From: an uncultured Saprospiraceae bacterium | GTDB lineage: Bacteria > Bacteroidota > Bacteroidia > Chitinophagales > Saprospiraceae | Assembly (NCBI GenBank): GCA_937139495.1 | Contig: CAKZQC010000025.1 | Coordinates: 186,001-250,000 of the forward strand | Direction of reading: 5' to 3' | DNA length: 64,000 nt | Shown: piece after piece, positions 45,397 through 59,904 of the stretch | How the letters are laid out: every line of letters starts with the position of its first letter | How positions within the stretch are numbered: the first letter of the stretch is position 1 | Made by a program: the position numbers and the translations under genes | Notes under the pieces: generated by a model | Databases searched by the model: none | Seen by the model: the letters and a program-made list of their open reading frames with translations, nothing else | What the model was told of the DNA's origin: nothing

Positions 45397-45497
45397 AACA
45401 GGTGTTTTTTGTGGGAATAAGATTCCATATTTTGAAAATGGACACTTTTCAGATAGCGAAGTTGTTTGGAAAGAATAGAAGTTAGACATGCAAAGCC

Positions 45498-47084
45498 CTA
45501 TCGCCAATCTGCTACGGTAGGTTTGTTGCCTTCTTCTTTCAGAAAATCTTGCCAGCGGGCATACTTGTCCGAATAGTAGTTCGGCTTTTCGTCTGCCTCT
45601 TGCCAGTCGGTTATCCAAGAAGCATGCACGGCATCTATACAAGGCACGACAGCGTAATTGAGTGTCGTATCATTGACCAATTTGGGAGAACGATTATTGA
45701 CCGATTTCCAAACTTCCATTTTTATGATAGGATTTTTTACGCCGCTTTCTTCGGCTTTGTCTCGAATAAAATGAGCAAAGCGAACAAATGATTTGGGCGT
45801 ACGGCGCATTTTTCGATATTGTCTATAATTGACATACTGATTGAGTGCCACAGGCAATACTTCGCCCGTTTCGGGGACAATCAACTGCATACGCCACGCA
45901 TCAACCGTATCGACCAACATCATACGCCACGCAAAAAGGTGTCCTTCGCCTGTCCAAGACGGGTGTCCTGCATAGAGCCAATGCCGAAAAGGAAACAGCA
46001 ACTGAAAGCTAAACCAAATCGTTAGTAGCACCAAGCTAGAGCGTTTTTGTACAAAATAAGTAGTGGTAACGGTTGCAGAAATGATTCCTTTTTCTTTATT
46101 TCTATTCAAGAATAAAAACAGCAAAACGGGATAACTACAATACTTGATATACGCATTGGTTGCATAAAAAGTATCGTCCATTATAAAGTAACCATACAAG
46201 CCAGCGACCAAAAAGCCTATTGCTACACCAGCGACCAATGTTTTATATTTGCTAAATTGTTGATAAAAATGTTCTGCCCAATTAGTAGCAAAAAAGATAG
46301 GCGTAATCGCTAACATAATCGTGGGGAAATCGCCAATGTCCCAAGTATAATCATTGAGCGTATGGAATGCTGCTACGGGCAGAATCGCCCAATAACGCCA
46401 TTTTTTGGAGAGCAATAAGAGCGGAATAATTAAATCGAATGCCAAGCCACCCCAAGAAAAAAGCAACGCCATCGCATCTGTTTTGATGAAAGCTTGTATG
46501 GCTTCAGGGTATTTATAACTCATGGCTTCTAGCCAATAACGCATCGGGAAGCCCTCTATCCAGTCCATGTGTAGCTTGGCAATACCACCATAAAAATAGA
46601 CAATTGCCAATTGCCACCTAAATATCAAGACCTGCCAATAAGGAACAGTATTTTTTTCGGTTTTGGTGACTGCGCCCCAGCGGTCTGCCCCAACAATAGA
46701 GAAGAAAAAAAGAAGAATGGCAACAAGGTAAAAGTGATTGTTGTAATGTCCCTTGTCAACCAAGAAAATATATGTCCAGCTCAAAAATAGTAAGACGGCA
46801 TTGAGTCGATACTGAATCCCCAATGCAAACAAAATACAAACACCTCCTGCACCATAAAAAAAGACATCCATCCATTGGGTTGGCATCAGATGAACCCAAT
46901 GAAAAAATTCGTAAGTATTGTAAAACTCAGAGGCGGATAGCGAATACTTGAAATAGTTGTGAAAGTTGACTAAGTCTTCCAACAAAATCAACCCAAACAA
47001 AAAACGCATAATGCCCAAAGAGGAAGCACTCACCTCTTTAAATAAAATAGAAGTATCAATTTTTTTCATAAAGTCTGTAGTCAT
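45498..47084 (-). CDS. HTTM-domain membrane protein (vitamin K gamma-carboxylase-like)
   Basis: The 528-residue protein has several TM helices in residues about 20-330 and a soluble C-terminal region (about 345-528). SLGIMRFLFGLILLEDL, DKGHYNNHFYLVAILLFF and VYFYGGIAKLHMDW fit the HTTM/VKG_Carbox family. The Lys in GGIAKLHMDW aligns by memory with the catalytic Lys of human gamma-glutamyl carboxylase (KKLDADW), so carboxylase-type chemistry is possible but not shown. Bacterial HTTM proteins often have unknown substrates. It is upstream of the subtilase gene in the same direction. An alternative start five codons in (MKKIDTS) is possible. Confidence 0.85.
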   Translation of the reverse strand: MTTDFMKKIDTSILFKEVSASSLGIMRFLFGLILLEDLVNFHNYFKYSLSASEFYNTYEFFHWVHLMPTQWMDVFFYGAGGVCILFALGIQYRLNAVLLFLSWTYIFLVDKGHYNNHFYLVAILLFFFSIVGADRWGAVTKTEKNTVPYWQVLIFRWQLAIVYFYGGIAKLHMDWIEGFPMRYWLEAMSYKYPEAIQAFIKTDAMALLFSWGGLAFDLIIPLLLLSKKWRYWAILPVAAFHTLNDYTWDIGDFPTIMLAITPIFFATNWAEHFYQQFSKYKTLVAGVAIGFLVAGLYGYFIMDDTFYATNAYIKYCSYPVLLFLFLNRNKEKGIISATVTTTYFVQKRSSLVLLTIWFSFQLLFPFRHWLYAGHPSWTGEGHLFAWRMMLVDTVDAWRMQLIVPETGEVLPVALNQYVNYRQYRKMRRTPKSFVRFAHFIRDKAEESGVKNPIIKMEVWKSVNNRSPKLVNDTTLNYAVVPCIDAVHASWITDWQEADEKPNYYSDKYARWQDFLKEEGNKPTVADWR

Positions 47085-47136
47085 TCCCTAAAAATAAACA
47101 ATTTCACTAACTTGGTTCCTACAAAACGCTACAATT

Positions 47137-48675
47137 TTGAAAAAACAAAGCAAACCGAACTACCTCTTACTCATTCTATTAGGAGGGTATCTATTTTTGG
47201 CACTCTCCAATCATATTGCCTTATCGGTTGGTCAATTAGGCTATCTGATGAGGGAGGGAGCGATGTGGTGGCAAGATGGCACTATTGCTTTTGCCAATGT
47301 ACACAGCTACACTACGCCCGATTTTGAGGTGCAGAATCACCATTGGCTCGCTGGAGTTATTTTTTATGGTCTCCAACAATGGATAGGTTATGGAGGGCTG
47401 CATGTATTGGCAGTACTCAGTTATGTTGCCTTATTTTTGGGCTTGTATCGCTACACCATCAAGGGGGCTATCCCCATCGTTTGGCAATTGATAATTGGGC
47501 TACTTGCCGTGCCGTTGTTTACGATGCACAACCTAGTAGATGCTATCTTTTTTACATACATTTTAGTCGGTATCTATTGGCTGTTATTGTCCAAGTCGCT
47601 TGATGGCAAGTATAGTCCAAAATGGTTATTGTTACTGCCTGTATTGCAAATGATTTGGGTCAATACCCATCAATATTTCTGGATAGGGTGGGCGTTGATA
47701 GTGTTGGCATTAATTCAAGCAACTTTCACCAATCGAGGATTAGTCAAATGGCTTTTGCCCGTACTGTTAGCGACTGTGGCGAGTGCCGTCCTTCACCCTC
47801 AAGGGTTACAAGGATTAACAACCGCCTTACAGACAGCTTTTGTTTCGCCTGCGATTATGCCTATTCAGGAGCAACCCACTTGGGCGGCGTATCTACTCAC
47901 TCAATCCTATTCCTTGCTCTATGTTTTAGTCGTCAGCGGCATTTTGTTGTTGGGGATTATCAATTGGGTAGGGATTGCCTCAAAACAGCAAATAGCCTCT
48001 TTTTGGCAAATTAGTACAAGTGTTTTATTGACCTTATTAGCCCTGTGGAGCAACCAATTGGCACCGTTATTATTGATTCCTTTTTTCTTGATAGCTTTCG
48101 CCAATGTCCAACAATACTATACTGCAGAAGACAACTACCAACAACTACTGCGGTACTGTCCGCCAAGCTTAGTTTTATACCTACTGGTTCCTGTATTTGT
48201 AGCCGCAGGCTACTACAATCCTATTGCCAATCTGGGTTATGGACTGCGAGGAGAAGAACAAAAAATCACTAATTTTATCAATAAAGCAGGAATCCAAGGA
48301 CCCATTTTTCACAATACGGCTATTAGTGGTCTTTTGGTGAGCGAACTAGAGCAGCCGCAACCTTTGTACATTTCTAGCCAGCCACAAGCACACCCAACTA
48401 ATTTTTATCAGCAAGACTATTTTCCTACTATATTGAGTCCTATGGGTTGGAAAACCATACACGACCAATACCAATTCAATGCTATCGTTATTCGGCTTCA
48501 AGGTATGTCTATACCTCAGTTGCAGTTTATGGGCAATCTATTGGGGAACGGCAGGTGGAGTATGGTTTATTTAGAACCAGATTACGAAGTCATATTAATC
48601 AAAAAAACACCTAAAAATCAAATCATCATTGACCGATTTAATCAAGTGCCTGATGTGATAGAAAATCAAGAGTAA
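47137..48675 (+). CDS. Polytopic membrane protein, GT-C-like, TTG start
   Basis: The start is a TTG at 47137; the first in-frame ATG (47248) would remove the first TM helix, so TTG is preferred. The 512-residue product has about 10-11 hydrophobic helices up to residue 370, then a soluble C-terminal part (about 375-512) with FHNTAISGLLVSEL. Features such as WVNTHQYFWIGWALIVLAL and VLHPQG recall GT-C-type glycosyltransferases, but no diagnostic motif is certain. The start is 52 bp from the divergent HTTM start. Confidence 0.7.
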   Translation: MKKQSKPNYLLLILLGGYLFLALSNHIALSVGQLGYLMREGAMWWQDGTIAFANVHSYTTPDFEVQNHHWLAGVIFYGLQQWIGYGGLHVLAVLSYVALFLGLYRYTIKGAIPIVWQLIIGLLAVPLFTMHNLVDAIFFTYILVGIYWLLLSKSLDGKYSPKWLLLLPVLQMIWVNTHQYFWIGWALIVLALIQATFTNRGLVKWLLPVLLATVASAVLHPQGLQGLTTALQTAFVSPAIMPIQEQPTWAAYLLTQSYSLLYVLVVSGILLLGIINWVGIASKQQIASFWQISTSVLLTLLALWSNQLAPLLLIPFFLIAFANVQQYYTAEDNYQQLLRYCPPSLVLYLLVPVFVAAGYYNPIANLGYGLRGEEQKITNFINKAGIQGPIFHNTAISGLLVSELEQPQPLYISSQPQAHPTNFYQQDYFPTILSPMGWKTIHDQYQFNAIVIRLQGMSIPQLQFMGNLLGNGRWSMVYLEPDYEVILIKKTPKNQIIIDRFNQVPDVIENQE

Positions 48676-48694
48676 TGTTAACTTAATCCTAAAG

Positions 48695-48735
48695 AAAAAA
48701 GGGGGCGTTTCAGCAATGGAATGCCCTCTTTTTTT
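48695..48735 (+). terminator. Terminator after the polytopic membrane protein
   Basis: AAAAAAGGGGGCGTTTCA (48695-48712) pairs with 48717-48734 using three wobbles, loop GCAA, ending in a T run. The rest of the 306-bp gap up to 48981 is AT-rich upstream DNA of the adhesin gene with no recognised box. Confidence 0.8.
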
Positions 48736-48981
48736 GGTGGTGTAGTAGGTAGTAATGTGGTTAATAACAGTAAGTTAGCTATCAAAATACTTTGTGTAGA
48801 GCCTACTTAGTTAGACCTCTATCAGAAGCCGAAATGTGAAATAATGATTTATTGCTTTCATTTTGTTAAAAAAATATTAACTTTATAAAATTGAATAATA
48901 TCAGTGTCCTCAAAATAAAGCCATGATTGGGTGTATGTATTGGGCTACCTATTTATTTTTATTACTAATTAAATGTAAACT

Positions 48982-55668
<6,687 letters not shown>

Positions 55669-55683
55669 TTTTTTTTAGATAAC

Positions 55684-55726
55684 GTAGTTTGGGGTAGGGA
55701 ATTAAATACCTACCCCAAAAGACTAC
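55684..55726. other. Intercistronic hairpin between adhesin and PorP-OmpA gene
   Basis: TTTGGGGTAGG (55688-55698) pairs perfectly with CCTACCCCAAA (55709-55719), with a further GTAG/CTAC pairing outside. It lacks a T run, so it may stabilise or attenuate a shared transcript rather than end it. Confidence 0.65.
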
Positions 55727-55749
55727 TTATCGCCTTCAAAAATTGAAAA

Positions 55750-57354
55750 ATGATGAACAAAACAATAAAATCTATCCTCGCAGCTACCTTTTTGTTAGGC
55801 ACGACTACCGCCGTGCAAGCACAACAGTTGCCAGTGATGAATCACTATATTTATAACCCATACTTGTATAATCCTGCTCGTACTGGACAGAATAATTTTG
55901 GGAGTGCCAGCATGCACTTCAAGAAACAATGGACTTCATTGCCCAACTCTCCATTTACGGGAGCGATTAGCGTCGAATCTCCTGTCAAAACGCCTAAATT
56001 GGGCAATATGGGATTGGGTGGAATGCTCTATGTTGACCAAATGCACATTATCACCAAAATAGGTGGTTTGGCAACGTATGCGTATCATATTCCATTCGAA
56101 AAGAACAAAGAGTACAAGCATGGTTTGAGTGCGGGTTTGTCGCTTGGGTTTATACACCAACGTTTCAATTATCCTGATGCTACCGTAGAGAATCCAAACG
56201 ATCCGCAACTATTGCCGACGGAGGCAAATGGAGCTGCTTTTGATTTTAGTGGTGGTATTGACTACCAATGGAGAGGACTACACGTAGGGGTTTCGATGCT
56301 ACAAGGACTCAACAATGGCTTGCAGTTTTTTAATGTCAACGACCGTAGTGTGGAGTATGTCAATGCTAGACATTGGAATATTTTGGCGAGCTACAAGCAT
56401 TTATTTGGTGCTGCCGAAAAGAATAATCGCTTTTATATAGAGCCTTCTTTTTTGGGTAGAATTATAGAAAATGTGCCTTTTCAGGCAGAAGGAAACGTAA
56501 TAGCTGGATTAGATGGTATGGGCTGGTTAGGCGTAGGTTATCGCTCTAGCAATAACGCCACTTCGACAGCGGCTATGATTGGTACCATTGGTATAGAAGT
56601 GAAACGTAATTTTATGTTCGCCTACTCTATTGAATTTGCTGTAGATGGTCAATTATTGGCCAACACAGGGACGCAACACGAATTTATGTTGATGTATCGT
56701 TTTGGGGATAACCCCAAAATCCAAGAAATGGCGAACAAAATGGATTCTATGAAAATAGAAAACTTACAGCTGAAAGAAGAATTGGAGAAAACGACTACTG
56801 TTATCAAAGAGAAAGTAGAAAAAATCGAAACGGAAGTACAGAACAACACGAATAATATCGAAAAAAACACCGAAACTATTCGTGATAATCAATCTTCCAT
56901 ACAGGAAAATGGGTCTAAAATAGACGCTAACAAAAAAGAGATTGATGAATTGCGCAAGCTATTGGAAAATCAACCACTACAATACAAAAAAGTAGGAGAG
57001 GTTTTCTTTGACAATGGTTCTACTCAGGTAGATGCAGCAGGCAGTGCTAATCTAGATGCGGTCATCACTACGATTAAGCAAATGGAAGGACAGAACAAAG
57101 AAATCAAAATCTATGTAAAAGGGAACGCAAGTACCAATGGAGATGCCAAAAAGAATATGGTACTTTCGATGGAACGAGCTGCCAAAGTACGTCAGTATTT
57201 GATAGATAAAGGAATGAAAGGAGAGGATATCATGACGATACCAATGGGTGAAAGTGACCCAACGAATGGTGGTAATGCTAGCGCTAAAGGCGAGTCGCAA
57301 GATCGTCGTGTCGATATTATTTTTACCGAAAAAAAATTGAAAGGTAGATTGTAG
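55750..57354 (+). CDS. PorP/SprF-family protein fused to an OmpA domain
   Basis: The 534-residue protein has a signal peptide (ending VQAQ, about residue 25) and the PorP/SprF hallmark near the mature N-terminus (LPVMNHYIYNPYLYNPARTG; a Tyr-Asn-Pro pair replaces the usual FNPAYAG). A beta barrel of about 290 residues follows (to LMYRFGDNP). Residues about 328-405 are a charged coiled coil. Residues about 412-528 are an OmpA peptidoglycan-binding domain: VFFDNGSTQVDAAG, VLSMERAAKVRQYLIDKG and QDRRVDIIF. It lies just after the type B adhesin gene and is probably its export partner, with its own cell-wall anchor. A good terminator follows. Confidence 0.9.
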   Translation: MMNKTIKSILAATFLLGTTTAVQAQQLPVMNHYIYNPYLYNPARTGQNNFGSASMHFKKQWTSLPNSPFTGAISVESPVKTPKLGNMGLGGMLYVDQMHIITKIGGLATYAYHIPFEKNKEYKHGLSAGLSLGFIHQRFNYPDATVENPNDPQLLPTEANGAAFDFSGGIDYQWRGLHVGVSMLQGLNNGLQFFNVNDRSVEYVNARHWNILASYKHLFGAAEKNNRFYIEPSFLGRIIENVPFQAEGNVIAGLDGMGWLGVGYRSSNNATSTAAMIGTIGIEVKRNFMFAYSIEFAVDGQLLANTGTQHEFMLMYRFGDNPKIQEMANKMDSMKIENLQLKEELEKTTTVIKEKVEKIETEVQNNTNNIEKNTETIRDNQSSIQENGSKIDANKKEIDELRKLLENQPLQYKKVGEVFFDNGSTQVDAAGSANLDAVITTIKQMEGQNKEIKIYVKGNASTNGDAKKNMVLSMERAAKVRQYLIDKGMKGEDIMTIPMGESDPTNGGNASAKGESQDRRVDIIFTEKKLKGRL

Positions 57355-57381
57355 AAATCCACTTAGAACGTTTTTTATTAC

Positions 57382-57422
57382 AAAATAAGGTTGCTTTTTT
57401 CGGAAAGCAGCCTTATTTTTTT
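57382..57422 (+). terminator. Terminator after the PorP-OmpA gene
   Basis: AAAATAAGGTTGCTTT pairs with AAAGCAGCCTTATTTT (one wobble), loop TTTCGG, followed by a T run. Confidence 0.9.
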
Positions 57423-57458
57423 GTCAAAACCACTAACTTGCCAAAAAACGATACGACT

Positions 57459-58217
57459 ATGGCTTATGAACTACACCAAAAAGATAATTTTAGCTACTTA
57501 GACGAAGGCAAAGGACAACCATTAGTATTGCTGCATGGCTTGTTTGGCTCTTTGAGCAATTTTGATGATTTGATAGCGGCTTTTAGTTCGCAATATCGAG
57601 TCTTAGTACCTGTTTTGCCTCTTTTTGAATTGCCTGTACGAGAAGTATCGGTTACGAATTTGGCGAAACATGTAGAGGCTTTTTTGATTAATGAGGGATT
57701 GGAGCAGGCACACGTATTGGGCAACTCGCTCGGTGGGCATGTCGGATTGGTGCTAACACTCAACGCACCAGCATTGGTCAAAACGTTGACTTTGACAGGT
57801 AGCTCAGGTCTGTTTGAGCAGGGATTGGGCAAAACATTTCCGAGAAGGCAAAGCTATGAATATATGCAGGAAAACACCGCCAATATATTTTATGACAAAA
57901 GTCTAGCAACCAAAGAATTGGTAGATGATGTTTTTGCGATGGTCAATGACCGAGAAAAAGCGTTTGCGTTGGTGATGGCTGCCAAGTCAGCCATGAAGCA
58001 CAATTTGGAAGATGAATTGCACCAAATAAAAGTACCCACACTATTGATATGGGGAAAACAAGATACCATTACGCCTCCTTTTGTAGCGGAAGAATTTGAC
58101 AAAAAAATACCCAATACAACCCTACGTTTTATTGATGAATGTGGGCATGCTCCTATGATGGAAAAATCAGATTTGTTTGTGAAGCACTTGCAAGCGTTTT
58201 TGGCAGCACATTCATAA
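57459..58217 (+). CDS. Alpha/beta hydrolase
   Basis: The start is placed at the ATG at 57459 (MAYELHQKDNFSYLDEG); a TTG seven codons upstream is open but less likely. The 252-residue protein has the alpha/beta-hydrolase pattern: oxyanion region LLHGLFGS, nucleophile elbow GNSLGGH, acid Asp in WGKQDTITPP and catalytic His in DECGHAPMMEK. There is no signal peptide, so it is cytoplasmic. The substrate cannot be told from sequence; the family includes esterases, lipases and C-C hydrolases. It stands alone between two terminators. Confidence 0.9.
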   Translation: MAYELHQKDNFSYLDEGKGQPLVLLHGLFGSLSNFDDLIAAFSSQYRVLVPVLPLFELPVREVSVTNLAKHVEAFLINEGLEQAHVLGNSLGGHVGLVLTLNAPALVKTLTLTGSSGLFEQGLGKTFPRRQSYEYMQENTANIFYDKSLATKELVDDVFAMVNDREKAFALVMAAKSAMKHNLEDELHQIKVPTLLIWGKQDTITPPFVAEEFDKKIPNTTLRFIDECGHAPMMEKSDLFVKHLQAFLAAHS

Positions 58218-58332
58218 CCATACTAGCTAACTGGATTTTCAAAAAGGATTTGCAATACTTGATTTTTAGGCGTATATTACTGTATCTAATACTATAATTT
58301 TATCTATTAAGTAATTGCTAAAAATTAAAATC

Positions 58333-58749
58333 ATGCTGAACAAATTAGTTGCCTTGTCTTTGTTGCCTATGCTGTGCTTGTGGGGAAGTAGTAGCTCGAC
58401 TATTGTTGATACCAACAATACTTCCGTTACAACTATCAAGAGCAGAAGTATATCCGATTTGACTCCAATCGAAAAGAAAGCGTTCATCGAACACCTCAAA
58501 ACAACAGGAAGTTGTGAATGGAAAGGGTTCAAGTTGTACGGCAAAGTACAGTTTGTTTCTTCGTTTGCAGATTTCAAAATCAAGTACGTGAGTTCTTTTC
58601 CCGATATCAAAGTGAAATTTGTAAGCTCTTTCCCTGATGATTGTGGTGAGTGGCAAGAGGTCACTTCTTTTCCTGATATTAAGGTACAAGTAGTCACTTC
58701 TTTCCCTGATTTGAAAGTACAAAAAGTAACGTCGTTTCCTGGTATGTAA
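58333..58749 (+). CDS. Small secreted SFPD-repeat protein, probable 7(1) septoil-knot domain
   Basis: The 138-residue product starts at the ATG at 58333 with a signal-like N-terminus (MLNKLVALSLLPMLCLWG). From about residue 62 to the end it consists of seven beta-strand-like segments of 10-13 residues: KLYGKVQF, SSFADFKIKYV, SSFPDIKVKFV, SSFPDDCGEWQEV, TSFPDIKVQVV, TSFPDLKVQKV and TSFPGM. This seven-unit (S/T)SFPD pattern with one Cys-containing longer turn matches, from memory, the Pfam/NCBI 7(1) septoil-knot domain. The preceding Cys in GSCEWKG could pair with it. Function is unknown. A terminator follows directly. Confidence 0.65.
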   Translation: MLNKLVALSLLPMLCLWGSSSSTIVDTNNTSVTTIKSRSISDLTPIEKKAFIEHLKTTGSCEWKGFKLYGKVQFVSSFADFKIKYVSSFPDIKVKFVSSFPDDCGEWQEVTSFPDIKVQVVTSFPDLKVQKVTSFPGM

Positions 58750-58784
58750 TAAACTTAGACATGCTCTTATTGGGCAGGTGGTAT

Positions 58785-58820
58785 AAAAAAGCTAAGGCAA
58801 ATTTGTCTTGGCTTTTTTTT
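58785..58820 (+). terminator. Terminator after the SFPD-repeat gene
   Basis: AAAAAAGCTAAGGCAAA is directly followed by TTTGTCTTGGCTTTTTT (17 positions, two wobbles), continuing into more T. The central AAATTT would form the loop. Confidence 0.75.
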
Positions 58821-58904
58821 GTTGACAAAAGCAAGTCGCTATAATTAGCAATAATTAAAGCAATCTTTGTAACTTTGCCGTCCAATTTGAGGTAACTAAT
58901 ACAC

Positions 58905-58962
58905 TGAAGTTGTTCAAGAATTCACTTCATTTCCCCACAAATTGAATTTTTAAACAACTTCA
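58905..58962. promoter_or_regulatory. 20-bp inverted repeat just upstream of tatC
   Basis: TGAAGTTGTTCAAGAATTCA (58905-58924) and TGAATTTTTAAACAACTTCA (58943-58962) are complementary at 18 of 20 positions around an 18-nt spacer. It ends 12 nt before the tatC ATG, so in mRNA it would form a hairpin next to the start. A TAACTTTG -7-like box lies at 58870-58877. Confidence 0.5.
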
Positions 58963-58974
58963 CTAAGCAAAAAA

Positions 58975-59811
58975 ATGGCAACGGATTTGAACGAAGAAAA
59001 GGAAATGACTTTTGTGGAGCATCTAGATGAACTCCGCATACATCTTATCCGTATTGCAATAGCAGTAGTGATTGGTGCAGTGTTTATGTTTTTTGCTACA
59101 GATTTGGTGTTCAAGTATGTTATATTTGGTCCGTTGGATAGCAATTTTTTGACTTACCAACTGATGTGCAAATTCTCTCACTGGGCAGGGCTGTTGGATC
59201 AATTGTGTTATATTCCAGTCAAGATAGAACCTGTTACGCTAGAGATGGGCGAAGCGTTTTTGCTGCATATCAAAATTTGTGCAATTGGCGGCTTGATTAT
59301 TATGTTTCCGTACATACTCTACGAACTGTGGCGGTTTATTCGCCCAGCCTTGTATCAAGAAGAGCAAAGTGCCATCAATGGTATCGCAGCAATCAGTAGC
59401 TTTTTATTTTTGCTGGGGATAGCTTTTGGCTATTTTATCTTGGCACCCTTTGCCATCAATTTTCTGATGGGCTATCAATTGCCCATGATTAATACCGACA
59501 CGGATACAGGAAGTATCCTCAAAGCAAGCTCGTACATCAATTACCTCATCATGTTTACGGTTCCTGTTGGGATTATATTTGAGATGCCAATTGCCGTCTA
59601 TTACCTCGCCAAGCTAGGTTTGGTGACCGATGCAGGAATGCGGATGTATCGCCGTCATGCTATTGTAGGTATTTTGGTGGTGGCTGCTGTGGTCACGCCA
59701 CCTGATGTGATGACGCAAATTATTATCGGAATTCCTATCTATATCTTGTACGAAATTAGTATTATTATTGCTGCCAAGCAGACAAAATTGAGAGAAGCGA
59801 GTATGGCGTAG
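58975..59811 (+). CDS. tatC: Sec-independent (Tat) translocase subunit TatC
   Basis: The 278-residue six-TM inner-membrane protein is the receptor of the twin-arginine translocase for folded proteins. Signatures include MTFVEHLDELR at the cytoplasmic N-terminus, EMGEAFLLHIK in the first periplasmic/TM2 region, FPYILYELWRFIRPAL and the C-terminal VVTPPDVMTQ...PIYILYEISI. The first periplasmic loop is longer than in E. coli and contains two Cys (QLMCKFSH, DQLCYIP). No tatA gene is adjacent. A bidirectional terminator follows. Confidence 0.95.
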   Translation: MATDLNEEKEMTFVEHLDELRIHLIRIAIAVVIGAVFMFFATDLVFKYVIFGPLDSNFLTYQLMCKFSHWAGLLDQLCYIPVKIEPVTLEMGEAFLLHIKICAIGGLIIMFPYILYELWRFIRPALYQEEQSAINGIAAISSFLFLLGIAFGYFILAPFAINFLMGYQLPMINTDTDTGSILKASSYINYLIMFTVPVGIIFEMPIAVYYLAKLGLVTDAGMRMYRRHAIVGILVVAAVVTPPDVMTQIIIGIPIYILYEISIIIAAKQTKLREASMA

Positions 59812-59846
59812 ATAGAACTAATCCGACACAAACTACAAAAAACAAA

Positions 59847-59879
59847 AGAGGTCAAATCGAATTATTCGATTTGACCTCT
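59847..59879. terminator. Bidirectional terminator between tatC and the TonB receptor
   Basis: A perfect 15-bp stem (AGAGGTCAAATCGAA with its complement), loop TTA. A-rich DNA before it supplies the T run for the minus-strand receptor gene. Confidence 0.88.
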
Positions 59880-59904
59880 CCTATTTCATATTAGCGGTAG
59901 CAAT

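Noticed and set aside
45397-45642. N-terminal extension of the S8 protease (82 extra residues)
   Set aside because: It is Arg/Cys-rich, overlaps the end of the HTTM gene and precedes a perfect signal peptide at 45396.
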